Positions 51,839-60,847 of a DNA stretch of 64,000 nucleotides are shown one piece after another (the first letter of the stretch is position 1; each line of letters opens with the position of its first letter). The stretch is from Corynebacterium argentoratense DSM 44202 (GTDB taxonomy: Bacteria > Actinomycetota > Actinomycetes > Mycobacteriales > Mycobacteriaceae). The notes under the pieces were generated by a model that did no database searches, had not been told where the DNA came from, and was given only the letters and a program-made list of their open reading frames with translations. Location: positions 702,338 to 766,337 of the forward strand of contig NC_022198.1 of assembly GCF_000590555.1 (NCBI RefSeq). Reading direction: 5' to 3'. Made by a program: the position numbers and the translations under genes.

Positions 51839-54763
51839 ATGCCCACCCCAGATTTTTTGCTTCACGGCACAGTTGCCGCTGATGGGGTGCTGTATTTGTG
51901 GATTGAGCAGACCCAGGGGCACCGTGTGGTGACGGTGCAGGATGTGCCGGGGGATACTTTCCCGCCGGTGATCCATGGGTTGTTGTCGTCTTCTCGTGTG
52001 CGGGTGGCTAAAAATATTCGGGTGCATACGCCGAAGGGGAGGGAAGTCCGGCTTGATATGCAGGCTGTGGGGTTGATCCCGGAGCAGGCGGTGCGTTTTT
52101 TATCGAGCGCGGCGTTTGTTTTGTCTGATTCGCCGGCGGCGACGCGGCGTCAACGTTCGGCGATCGCACCAGATCTAATGTGGTTGCTGTCCGCGTATGT
52201 TGGCATCGAGCGTTTTGTGCGTTCGGGCGGTTTTTTGCCCTCGGTGCGCTGGGAGGATGGCAGCTGGTATGGGTGTTGGATTCTGGCAAGTGGCGTGAGG
52301 GAACGGGCTTGGCAGATTGATATGAGCCGTGCTCAGCCGGGGGTTTTGGAGGCCAATTTTGGGCCAGGTCTCATCGAGTGGTTGTGCGGGCGCTACGCCC
52401 ATTGGGTGGTTGTGAGCTTGGTGGATGACACCGCACTAGACGACCCGCACCCGTTGGTGCGTTCACTGGTGGGATATGAGCCTGTGCGGCGGACCCGGGA
52501 GAGTTTTGTTCAAGAGCTCAACGCGTGGGTGAAAAGTGCCAACACGGTTCCTATGCAGGTTGTGGTGATGGTGGAGGAACCAGTCGATAGCTTGTGGCCG
52601 GTGAGTGTACAGGTGCGTGTGGGGGTGGATGCGCCCGTCCCGGCTGCGACGCTGTCAGCTGATTTCCAAGTGGAGGCGCAGCAACTCATCGAAGAGGTTG
52701 CCGACGCCGCTCCAGGAGTGTCGTGGTGGCCTCGATGGTCAGATGACTGCGTGGAATTGGGGGTGGAGGACATGGCAACCCTCATCGACCGTGACATAGC
52801 CGAGCTCAGTCGGGCCGGGGTGAAAGTGATGATGCCCCAATCCTGGTCCAAAGGTTCGGCCACAGCAACGCTCAAGGTTCGCTCCAGCCAGCAGCCCGGC
52901 GCGATCGTGCGTCATTTTGGGATGGATCAGATTGTCGAATACGACTGGAAGGTTGCGGTTGATGGCCAGGAGCTTGATGCGCAGGCGATGAATGAGCTGA
53001 TCCACAGCAGCCATAATTTGGTGAAGATCCGCGGCAAGTGGATCAGTGTTGATCAGCGGATGCTTGGCAAGATTCGCCAGTATATTGAGCGGGCGGCTCA
53101 GGCGGATCGTCGTCTGCGGGGTGAGGGCACGGCGGCTGCAAGTGGGGTGATGAGCGCCGCTGACGTGCGTGCTTTGGCGTTGGAGCAGGCTGCAGAGGAC
53201 GTGCTGGATCGGGATGTGGAGATTGCCTCCAATGATCCCTGGGTGGAGGCCCTGTGGGGTGCGGAGATGCCGGCCCCACAGCCGCGCGAGGTGCCGGACA
53301 GTGTGCAGGCTACGTTGCGGCAGTATCAGCAGCGTGGCTTGGATTGGTTGGCGTGGATGTCGGACAACAACGTCGGTTGTATTTTGGCCGACGACATGGG
53401 TTTGGGCAAGACTCTGCAGATCCTGGCGCTTGTGGCCTACGAGCGTTCGGGTGCGTCTGCCGCCGGCAGGGCCGCAAAGCCGTCGATCGTGGTGTGCCCT
53501 ACGTCGTTGGTGCATAACTGGGTGGCGGAGGCGGCCAAGTTCGTGCCCAGCCTCAACGTCGTTGCTTACCATGGCCCGCGCCGAGACATCGAGGCGGTGC
53601 GTCATGCGGACTTGGTGGTGACTACCTACACCACGGTCACACGCGACGTCGAAACCCTCAAAGACATCGAGTTCGACCACGTCATCGCCGATGAGGCCCA
53701 GGCGATCAAAAACACTGCGACAAAGGCAGCTCGCGCTATTCGTCTGCTGCCCGCGCGCCATCGCATCGCTTTGACCGGTACCCCTGTGGAAAATCGCCTG
53801 ATGGAGCTGCGGGCGATTATGGATTTCTGCAACCCCGGCATTCTCGGGACGCAGAGTTTCTTCCGCAATTATTTCGCCAATTCCATTGAACGGGATGACA
53901 ACCTTGATCTTGCGGACACGTTAAAGAAGTTGTGTGCTCCGTTCATGCTTAGGCGCATGAAAACCGACCCCAGCATTATCGATGACCTACCGGACAAGAG
54001 CGAGCACATCGTCGAAGTGTCCATGACCGCCGAACAAGCCGCTCTTTACCAGGCGCTTGTTGATGAGATCACCGCGGTGCTCAACAGCACGGATGTCAAC
54101 GAACGCTCCCGCCGCAAAGGCTTGGTGCTCAGCTCGATCACCCAGATCAAACAAATCTGCAACCATCCCGCCCACTATCTCAAAGACGGCAGCCCCATGA
54201 TCCTCAAAGGTCGGCACCGCAGTGGAAAAGTCGAAGCATTAATGAATATTGTTGACGCCGCGTTGCGTGCAGGTAAGCAGATTTTGGTGTTCACGCAATA
54301 CCGCGAGTTCGGGACCATGCTGCGAACCTATTTGAGTAACTACACCGGAAGCGACATCGACTTCCTCCACGGTGGCACTACCCCACAGGGGCGGCAGCAG
54401 ATGGTTGAACGCTTCCAACAAGGTGATGCGCCCATGTTGATCGTTTCGCTCAAGGCTGGTGGCACGGGCCTGAACCTCACCGCAGCAAGCGTCGTGGTTC
54501 ACATGGACCGGTGGTGGAACCCAGCGGTAGAAAACCAAGCCACCGACCGTGCGTACCGCATCGGCCAGCGCGACAATGTTGCCGTGTATAAAATGGTCAC
54601 CCTATCGACCCTCGAAGAATCCATCCACGATGTCCTGGCCGGAAAACTCACTCTCGCCAGCAGCGTGGTGGGTGCCGGCGAGGGCTGGCTGACAGAACTG
54701 TCGCCCGAAGAATTCACCATGCTGCTCCAAGCGGACAGCATCAGCGAACGCACGACCACTTAA
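51839..54763 (+). CDS. SNF2-family DNA-dependent ATPase/helicase (HelZ-like)
   Basis: The 974-residue protein has a long N-terminal SNF2-associated region (about 1-450), then a Swi2/Snf2 motor: ADDMGLGKTLQ (motif I, near 518-525), DEAQ (near 617-620), LTGTPVENR, a C-terminal lobe with FTQYREFG, SLKAGGTGLNLT and the late AYRIGQRDNV motif. Mycobacterial HelZ (Rv2101) has this layout. It would translocate on duplex DNA and remodel protein-DNA complexes. The SWIM gene follows after 16 nt, a pairing often seen. Codon usage changes from G/T-ended to C-ended near 53.64 kb. Confidence 0.9.
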   Translation: MPTPDFLLHGTVAADGVLYLWIEQTQGHRVVTVQDVPGDTFPPVIHGLLSSSRVRVAKNIRVHTPKGREVRLDMQAVGLIPEQAVRFLSSAAFVLSDSPAATRRQRSAIAPDLMWLLSAYVGIERFVRSGGFLPSVRWEDGSWYGCWILASGVRERAWQIDMSRAQPGVLEANFGPGLIEWLCGRYAHWVVVSLVDDTALDDPHPLVRSLVGYEPVRRTRESFVQELNAWVKSANTVPMQVVVMVEEPVDSLWPVSVQVRVGVDAPVPAATLSADFQVEAQQLIEEVADAAPGVSWWPRWSDDCVELGVEDMATLIDRDIAELSRAGVKVMMPQSWSKGSATATLKVRSSQQPGAIVRHFGMDQIVEYDWKVAVDGQELDAQAMNELIHSSHNLVKIRGKWISVDQRMLGKIRQYIERAAQADRRLRGEGTAAASGVMSAADVRALALEQAAEDVLDRDVEIASNDPWVEALWGAEMPAPQPREVPDSVQATLRQYQQRGLDWLAWMSDNNVGCILADDMGLGKTLQILALVAYERSGASAAGRAAKPSIVVCPTSLVHNWVAEAAKFVPSLNVVAYHGPRRDIEAVRHADLVVTTYTTVTRDVETLKDIEFDHVIADEAQAIKNTATKAARAIRLLPARHRIALTGTPVENRLMELRAIMDFCNPGILGTQSFFRNYFANSIERDDNLDLADTLKKLCAPFMLRRMKTDPSIIDDLPDKSEHIVEVSMTAEQAALYQALVDEITAVLNSTDVNERSRRKGLVLSSITQIKQICNHPAHYLKDGSPMILKGRHRSGKVEALMNIVDAALRAGKQILVFTQYREFGTMLRTYLSNYTGSDIDFLHGGTTPQGRQQMVERFQQGDAPMLIVSLKAGGTGLNLTAASVVVHMDRWWNPAVENQATDRAYRIGQRDNVAVYKMVTLSTLEESIHDVLAGKLTLASSVVGAGEGWLTELSPEEFTMLLQADSISERTTT

Positions 54764-54779
54764 AAAAAGGGGGGAAGTT

Positions 54780-55550
54780 ATGAACGTAAGCGACACACCA
54801 CCGGCACGCTCGGTCAAAGACAACGTCATCTACGCCAAATTCGGCGCATCCCAACAACATGACGAACCCGCACAACCTGCAACCCCCACCACAGTCGCCC
54901 CCACGATTACCCCGCACGTGCAGCTGCGCCTGCTGCTAGCCACCATCTGCGAGCGCGGCCGTTACACTCGCGGCGTCAACTATCATCGCGATGGGCATGT
55001 CACCAGCACCGACGTTCGCGCCGGGCTGGTCACAGGGCTGGTGCGCGGATCTCAATTGGATCCCTTTGAGGTTGCCCTCCACTTCGCATCCAACCCCCTT
55101 GACCGCGACAGCATCACCGGCATACCCCATGCGTTGACGTTGATGAGCAAAGGCACATACCCGCAGCAGATCGCGACCCAACTGTTTGATATCCAGCGTT
55201 GCGAGTGCACCTGTCCGGACCCAGCTCCCGTGTGCAAACACGCCGTCGCCGTCGGACTCGCCTTCGCCGATATGCTGCACAGCAACCCCGAAAAAGCACT
55301 CGCTCTCCGGCACATGAGCCTGGCAACCATAGCTGATGCCATCGATGCCCCACCCGCAGCCGATTTTTGGAACGGCGGGCAGTTGCCGCCACTGCCGGAC
55401 ATAGAACCCGACAGTGCCCTCGAACGCGGCGACCGCACGCTGCTCACCCAAGCTATACGCGCGGCATCATTAAACTCCGTAGAAGCACTCAGAGGCATGT
55501 ATCAACTCGAAGAGATCTACGAGCACATCATGCCCACCAACCCTCGCTAG
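54780..55550 (+). CDS. SWIM zinc-finger protein
   Basis: The 256-residue protein carries a SWIM zinc finger, CECTCPDPAPVCKHAVAVGLAF (about 140-160), with the C-x-C-xn-C-x-H pattern. It is flanked by an N-terminal region with GRYTRGVNYHRDGHV, typical of SWIM partners of SNF2 helicases. SWIM domains bind DNA or proteins. The gene has a good ribosome site (AGGGGGGAAG) before ATG 54780 and lies 16 nt after the helicase, so the two products probably work together. Confidence 0.88.
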   Translation: MNVSDTPPARSVKDNVIYAKFGASQQHDEPAQPATPTTVAPTITPHVQLRLLLATICERGRYTRGVNYHRDGHVTSTDVRAGLVTGLVRGSQLDPFEVALHFASNPLDRDSITGIPHALTLMSKGTYPQQIATQLFDIQRCECTCPDPAPVCKHAVAVGLAFADMLHSNPEKALALRHMSLATIADAIDAPPAADFWNGGQLPPLPDIEPDSALERGDRTLLTQAIRAASLNSVEALRGMYQLEEIYEHIMPTNPR

Positions 55551-55556
55551 GACACC

Positions 55557-56690
55557 ATGACACGCTTCATCCACACTTCCGACTGGCAACTCGGTAAAAC
55601 CTGGGCCCGGCTACGCCCCGAAGCCGCAGCACGATTGGCCGAAGCACGCCTCGAAGCCATCCGCACCCTCGGAAAGCTAGCCACTGAACACGGCGCAGAG
55701 TTCATTGTCGTCGCAGGCGATGTGTTCGAGCACAATAGCCTTAGCCGCGAAACCCTCGGCCGTGCGCTCGAACAACTTAAAGCATTACCCGTGCCCGTCT
55801 ACCTCCTACCGGGAAACCACGACCCCCTGGTCGCCGACAGTATCTTCTACGAAACCCAGGACATCCCCGGCGTCCATATTGTCACCGACCACACGCCCAT
55901 TCGCGTCGAAGGCACCAGCACACCGGTAGAAATTGTCGGAGCCCCCTTGCTCACCCGTCACCCCGACACAGACCTCGTCGCACTCGCCCTCGACGCACTA
56001 CCCGATGACCCCGAACACCCAGCACGCATCCTCCTAGCCCACGGACAAGTACTCAACCGCGACACCATCGACAACCCCGCCACCATCGACCTTGGGCTGA
56101 TTGAAGACGCCCTGCAACGCGGCGTCATCAATTATGTTGCGATGGGCGATACACACTCCGCGCAAACAATCGGACACAGCGGCGCCGTGTGGTACTCCGG
56201 AGCACCAGAACCCACAGACTTTTTCGACACAGCAACCGGTGGCGGTGAAAACAACAGCGGCCACGCCCTGCTGGTTACCCTGCGCGACGAAGGGGTCGAT
56301 GTCGAAGAACTATCCACGGGCACCTGGACCATGGAAGCCATCGAAGCCGATGTCAACAGCATCGATGACGTCGAGGATTTCCTCGCGCGCCTCGACGCCT
56401 ACCCCAACAAATCAAAAACAGTCATCAAATACACCCTGCGCGGCACCGTCGATCTCACCGCAATGAACCACCTTGACGCAGGACTTGACGCACGAACCCC
56501 CATCTTCGCCGCATTCTACCCACGCGAACGGCTCATGGACCTCACACTCGCCCCCGGCACCGAAGAGCTCGACACCCTCCAACTAGGAGGCTACGCAGAC
56601 GGAGCACTCCGAGAACTCCTCGAGGCAAGCGCAGACGGCGACACAACAGCCGAAGACGCCCTCCGCCTACTGTTCCGACTCCAACACTAA
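55557..56690 (+). CDS. SbcD-like metallophosphoesterase exonuclease
   Basis: The 377-residue calcineurin-like phosphoesterase shows the di-metal motifs of Mre11/SbcD: HTSDWQLGK (D9), VAGDVFEHN (D55), LPGNHDP (near 86-89), LLAHGQ (near 162) and MGDTHS. It corresponds to Rv1277-type DNA repair exonucleases. The partner ATPase gene starts 20 nt downstream. ATG 55557 lies 6 nt after the SWIM stop. Predicted to process DNA ends in a complex with the ATPase. Confidence 0.88.
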   Translation: MTRFIHTSDWQLGKTWARLRPEAAARLAEARLEAIRTLGKLATEHGAEFIVVAGDVFEHNSLSRETLGRALEQLKALPVPVYLLPGNHDPLVADSIFYETQDIPGVHIVTDHTPIRVEGTSTPVEIVGAPLLTRHPDTDLVALALDALPDDPEHPARILLAHGQVLNRDTIDNPATIDLGLIEDALQRGVINYVAMGDTHSAQTIGHSGAVWYSGAPEPTDFFDTATGGGENNSGHALLVTLRDEGVDVEELSTGTWTMEAIEADVNSIDDVEDFLARLDAYPNKSKTVIKYTLRGTVDLTAMNHLDAGLDARTPIFAAFYPRERLMDLTLAPGTEELDTLQLGGYADGALRELLEASADGDTTAEDALRLLFRLQH

Positions 56691-56710
56691 AGACCCCACA
56701 CGAGGACACC

Positions 56711-59371
56711 ATGCGCATTCACAGCCTGAGCTTCGATAACCTCCGCGGAGTCGAACACTTCCAGCTATCCAACATCCCAGACACCGGTGTTGTCATCGTC
56801 AGCGGCAGCAACGAAGCTGGAAAATCCACCATCCTCGACGCCCTCGACATGGTGCTGACCCAAAAACACACCACCGGAAAAGCCCAGTACAAACTCATGC
56901 GCCCCGTCGGGCGCGACGTACCCACCACCATCACACTCGACGCCACCATCGGGCCGCACCACATCAACGTCACCAAAACCTACTTCAAACAAAAACGCTG
57001 CGAACTACGCATCCTGACGCCCACCGTGGAAAACCTCACCGGCGGCGAAGCCGAACAGCGCCTCGAAGACATCCTCGCCGAACACATCGACCCCACCCTG
57101 CTCAGCGCATTGTTCGTCCGCCAAGGAACCATCGACGAACGCATTAATGCCGCAGGAATCCCCAGCCTGAGTGCCGCACTCAGCGCCGCCGGCGCCGCCA
57201 ACGACCTCGACAACGGCAACCCCACCGAGGTGACGGGGGACAACACCGCCCTCATGGACGCCGTCGCAAAAGAATACGGACGCTACTTTAGTGAAAAAAC
57301 AGCCAAACCAACGGGCGAATATAAACAAGCAGAAGCGGACCTCGCCGCAGCAGAACAACGCTATGCCCAAGCACAAATCGACGTTGACAGCGTAAAAAAC
57401 TACGTCGATCGGGTCGGCGAAGCAGAAGCCATACGCGACGACGCCGCCCAACGCATACCCGGTGTTCGTGAAGAACTCGAACAAGCCCGCGCAGACCTCG
57501 CCGAAGCCCAAGAAGCCACCAAGCACGCTCACGCAGCAACCGAGAAAAAGAACAGTGCACAGATCGTACTAGAAGCAGCAGAGCAACGCCTCGATCAGCG
57601 CACAGCACTCAAAACCCGCGTCGCCGCACTGAGCAAGCACGTGGAAACCCTGCTGCAACAACAACCAGAACTCGAACAAGCCCACCAAGAAGAACAACAG
57701 CGCGCAGCCGAACTCCACGAACGCGTTACCCAAGCCCAACAACTGCGCGATACCGCGGCAGCTGCCGTGCGCGACGCCAAACAACAACTCACCCGCGCCT
57801 CCCAACTGCGTGACTGGGCACACCACACCCAACTGCTCGATCAAGTAGCTGGCATTAACGACCAGATCGTCGAGCTGGAAAACATGCTGCCTAGCAACCC
57901 CATCAGCGCCGAGCTCGTCCAGAAGATCACAGAAGCAGAACGTGACACACGCGAGGCACGGATCCGCGCCAGCGCCGTCGCAGCAAAAATCACCACCCAA
58001 GCAGTAGGGGAGGGCGCCCCCACAGAAATCCTCCTCGACGGCGAACCCACACCCGTAGGCGAGACCCATACACTCACCCACGCCACCACCGTCCGCATTG
58101 CCGACGTAGACATCCACATCACCCCTGGCCTCGGGAACGAGGACGTCTTCGCCGACCTCACACGATGCGAACAGCAACTCACCGCATTGCTCGACGACGT
58201 CGCGGCGTCATCAGCCGAAGAAGCACTCAGCAGGGCGCAAGCCGAACGCCAACTCGCCGAAGAAATCACCAGCTTGACCCGCGAACGCACCGCCATCATC
58301 GGTACACGCGACGTTGACGACATGCGCAGGCACACCCAACGCATCGAACAACTCCTTGGCGACTTCGACCCCATCACCGTCGATGAAGCAGAACAAGCAT
58401 TGGTTAAAGCCAGCGCTGCTCACGAAGAGGCCGAAGAACACCACACCCAAGCCGACAGCGACGCCCGCGTGCACGAAAGCCGCGTCATGGCACTACGCAC
58501 ACCCGCAGAAACAGCCCTCAACATCCACCGAAGCAACCTCGAAGCCGCACAAGCAACCCTCGCGGAAGCCGCCGACGAACTAGCAACCGCAGAGCTGGAG
58601 CACACGCAAGAACAACTCGACGCCGCTCACGCGCAGGCCCTCAGCAACTTCGAACAAGCAACAGCCGCCGAACAACAGGCCCTGGACGCACTAGCCCAGG
58701 CGGACCCAGAACTGCGACGCAGCCTCTACGAAGGCGCCCAAGCACAACTCGACAGCCTCCGGGAACGCATCGACGACGCCCGCACCACCATCGCCACCTG
58801 CACCGGGTACATCGAACAGGCACAAGGTGCGGCTGAACGCCTAGAAAACAGCCATGCAGAAGTCGACAACGCCCGACGGCACCACGCATCAATACAACGG
58901 CGAGCCGAGGCAGCCAAGCGCCTACGCGACGTCCTCATCGGCCACCGCGACGCCGCGCGCGCAGCCTACGCCAAGCCCTTTGCCGACAAACTCAACGACC
59001 TCGCCAGGGCAATCTTCGGGCCCGACCAACGTTTCGACCTCGATGCAGAACTCGGGATCGACAGCCGAGTCAACATCGGCAGCGATGGCAGTGCCCTGAC
59101 CAGTGTTCCGGTCGGCCAGCTCTCCGGTGGCGCCCAAGAACAACTCGGCATGCTCCAACGTTTTGCCGTCTCAGAACTCGCGGGCTGTAACCTGCCAGTG
59201 ATCATCGACGATGCACTTGGGCACACCGACACGCACCGACTATCACGCATGGCCACCGTGCTCAGTAGGGCTGGGCGGCAGCAGCAAATCATCGTACTCA
59301 CCAGCACACCAGCGCGGTTCGAAAAAGTCGTCGGCAAGAAGGAATATTCCGTCACAGACCTTCAGATGTGA
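56711..59371 (+). CDS. SMC/SbcC-like AAA ATPase
   Basis: The 886-residue RecN/SbcC-type ATPase has an N-terminal half-site with Walker A SGSNEAGKST (31-40), long coiled-coil arms (about 200-400 and 480-780) around a small beta-rich insert (about 425-480), and a C-terminal half with signature QLSGGAQEQLGML (near 802) and Walker B LPVIIDDALGHTD (near 832). It differs from canonical SbcC: no CxxC zinc hook is present in the coiled-coil apex. Length matches Rv1278-like proteins. A GAGGA site precedes ATG 56711. It probably forms a nuclease complex with the upstream SbcD-like protein. Confidence 0.88.
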   Translation: MRIHSLSFDNLRGVEHFQLSNIPDTGVVIVSGSNEAGKSTILDALDMVLTQKHTTGKAQYKLMRPVGRDVPTTITLDATIGPHHINVTKTYFKQKRCELRILTPTVENLTGGEAEQRLEDILAEHIDPTLLSALFVRQGTIDERINAAGIPSLSAALSAAGAANDLDNGNPTEVTGDNTALMDAVAKEYGRYFSEKTAKPTGEYKQAEADLAAAEQRYAQAQIDVDSVKNYVDRVGEAEAIRDDAAQRIPGVREELEQARADLAEAQEATKHAHAATEKKNSAQIVLEAAEQRLDQRTALKTRVAALSKHVETLLQQQPELEQAHQEEQQRAAELHERVTQAQQLRDTAAAAVRDAKQQLTRASQLRDWAHHTQLLDQVAGINDQIVELENMLPSNPISAELVQKITEAERDTREARIRASAVAAKITTQAVGEGAPTEILLDGEPTPVGETHTLTHATTVRIADVDIHITPGLGNEDVFADLTRCEQQLTALLDDVAASSAEEALSRAQAERQLAEEITSLTRERTAIIGTRDVDDMRRHTQRIEQLLGDFDPITVDEAEQALVKASAAHEEAEEHHTQADSDARVHESRVMALRTPAETALNIHRSNLEAAQATLAEAADELATAELEHTQEQLDAAHAQALSNFEQATAAEQQALDALAQADPELRRSLYEGAQAQLDSLRERIDDARTTIATCTGYIEQAQGAAERLENSHAEVDNARRHHASIQRRAEAAKRLRDVLIGHRDAARAAYAKPFADKLNDLARAIFGPDQRFDLDAELGIDSRVNIGSDGSALTSVPVGQLSGGAQEQLGMLQRFAVSELAGCNLPVIIDDALGHTDTHRLSRMATVLSRAGRQQQIIVLTSTPARFEKVVGKKEYSVTDLQM

Positions 59372-59415
59372 CAGGGCTGCAGCACTAAGGAATACTTCTA
59401 ACAAGGAGGTAAGAC

Positions 59416-59934
59416 ATGAGTACTCAACACCCGCTTAACCTCGAAGGCGACGATGGTCGCGACGCCCGCGGTGAACTGTGGGCCCGCATCACTGCAGCAG
59501 GCCTCGCCGTACACAAGGCCCTCGATGAAGGACTTCCCGGAGGAATCAGCAGCGCTGACTACTCCATCCTTTCCGTGCTACGCGCAGCACCCCACGTGCC
59601 GCTAGACCACCAACACTGCCACGCTTTCGAACTTCGCCTAAAGGAAATCTGTGACCTGCTGCAGTGGGACCGATCCAGAGCATCACACCAAGTGATCCGC
59701 ATGGAAAAACGCAACCTGGTCGCGAAACATCCCTGCAGCAGAGACGCACGCGGCGTCGTCATTCGCTTGACCGAACAAGGCCAAGAGATCATTGGAAAAC
59801 TGCATCCCCAATACCTCGACGCCATTGACGAAGTATTCTTCAGCAAGCTCGACGCGGAAGAAATCTGCATGATCAGCTCAGTCGTCGACCGTGTGCTGGG
59901 GCCACAAAAACAAAAACTCCAAGAGTTGGCGTAG
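59416..59934 (+). CDS. MarR-family transcriptional regulator
   Basis: The 172-residue protein has a winged helix-turn-helix of MarR type: FELRLKEICDLLQWDRSRASH (helices and recognition helix, about 75-95), then the wing CSRDARGVVIRLTEQGQEI. N- and C-terminal helices form the dimer interface. It has a strong own ribosome site (AAGGAGG, 6-7 nt before ATG 59416). It lies 44 nt after the ATPase gene on the same strand. Whether it regulates the helicase-nuclease genes is not known; no obvious palindrome is seen before the helicase gene. Confidence 0.9.
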   Translation: MSTQHPLNLEGDDGRDARGELWARITAAGLAVHKALDEGLPGGISSADYSILSVLRAAPHVPLDHQHCHAFELRLKEICDLLQWDRSRASHQVIRMEKRNLVAKHPCSRDARGVVIRLTEQGQEIIGKLHPQYLDAIDEVFFSKLDAEEICMISSVVDRVLGPQKQKLQELA

Positions 59935-59964
59935 CACTAGAGTCCGCCGCCCCAGCCGGCAAAA

Positions 59965-59995
59965 ACAAAGCCCGCCTGTGTGCAACAGACGGGCT
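59965..59995 (-). terminator. terminator downstream of tRNA-Arg
   Basis: On the minus strand AGCCCGTCTGT (59995-59985) pairs with ACAGGCGGGCT (59979-59969), with one mismatch, and T-rich TTGTTTTT follows. It lies just past the tRNA 3' end and could also terminate the MarR gene on the plus strand. Confidence 0.7.
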
Positions 59996-60000
59996 AGATG

Positions 60001-60073
60001 TGCCCCCGAGACGATTCGAACGTCCGACCGCTGGTACCGGAAACCAGTGCTCTATCCCCTGAGCTACGGAGGC
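60001..60073 (-). tRNA. tRNA-Arg (anticodon CCG)
   Basis: The minus strand folds into a complete cloverleaf: acceptor GCCTCCG/CGGGGGC (with one G-U), D-arm GCTCAGGGGATAGAGC, anticodon stem CTGGT/ACCAG with loop TTCCGGT (anticodon CCG), and T-arm around TTCGAAT. The discriminator base is A. CCA is not encoded. Confidence 0.95.
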
Positions 60074-60132
60074 ATGTGCAAAACAAGCGCTTGCAACCTC
60101 AGCCATGTTACCACCCAGCCAGACACGGCGTG

Positions 60133-60163
60133 AAAAAGCCCCGCCACACGGATGTAACGGGGC
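60133..60163 (-). terminator. terminator of lutABC operon
   Basis: On the minus strand GCCCCG (60163-60158) pairs with CGGGGC (60143-60138) around 14 nt and is followed by TTTTT. It lies 25 nt past the lutC stop. Confidence 0.8.
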
Positions 60164-60187
60164 AGAAAGAAGCGACCTGAACTGGTA

Positions 60188-60847
60188 TTACTTCTTGACG
60201 ATAACCACGATCAACGTACGCGGACCGTGCACGCCCTCGACACGATTGAGCTCAATGTCTGACGTCGCGGAAGGACCGGAAATCCACGTCACCGGCGCGG
60301 TGCGGGACAGGCGGGCGACCGTATCGGGAATGCCGTAGGTGATGGTGCCCTCGCGGACGATGCACACATGGCAGTCCGGGACCAGGGTCAGCGCACGACG
60401 CCCACACACTGGGTTGGATTCCAAAGAAATCGTGCCGGTCTGGGCGCAGGTCACGTGACTGTCGGTCACCACGGCGTCAACCCCATTGAGCAGACGCGGA
60501 TCCGAGGAACGATCATCCGGGGTTGCTTCACCGCTGAACTTCTCAAACAGGGCAGGATCGAGACCCTCTGCGTAGCGGACGGTGGATGCACCGCGCGAGT
60601 TGAGGATGTCACCGATAGTGGCGGACAGCTCCGCCTCAGTGGTCTCCGTGACCTCAGCCTTGTAGTCGATCAGACGATCGATGAGGATCTCACGGAGCTC
60701 CTCAGTGCTGTAGTGGTACTCGCGGTTGTATTCGCGAGGAACCTCTACCGGACCCGGGGCGGTGTTAGCAAGCTTGTGTGCGTTAGCGATCCTGCTCAGG
60801 ATTTCCTTCTTCGCCGCTTGGTTGCGGGCGGAGTTGATGACGCTCAC
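60188..60847 (-). CDS. lutC: lactate utilization protein C (LUD domain)
   Basis: The 219-residue LUD-domain protein is the third subunit of the LutABC L-lactate dehydrogenase complex, which oxidises lactate to pyruvate. It shows the late LUD motifs ([19 protein letters not shown] and the [18 protein letters not shown] segment). GTG 60847 follows GAGGAG at about 6 nt and overlaps the lutB stop (GTGA), indicating coupling. A terminator follows. Confidence 0.9.
   Translation of the reverse strand: MSVINSARNQAAKKEILSRIANAHKLANTAPGPVEVPREYNREYHYSTEELREILIDRLIDYKAEVTETTEAELSATIGDILNSRGASTVRYAEGLDPALFEKFSGEATPDDRSSDPRLLNGVDAVVTDSHVTCAQTGTISLESNPVCGRRALTLVPDCHVCIVREGTITYGIPDTVARLSRTAPVTWISGPSATSDIELNRVEGVHGPRTLIVVIVKK

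Noticed and set aside
51839..59371. Known anti-phage system (for example DISARM or Druantia)
   Set aside because: A SNF2 helicase is present, but the methyltransferase, phospholipase D or other signature partners of these systems are missing. HelZ/SWIM and Rv1277-Rv1278 relatives are conserved in mycolata, which points to housekeeping DNA repair.
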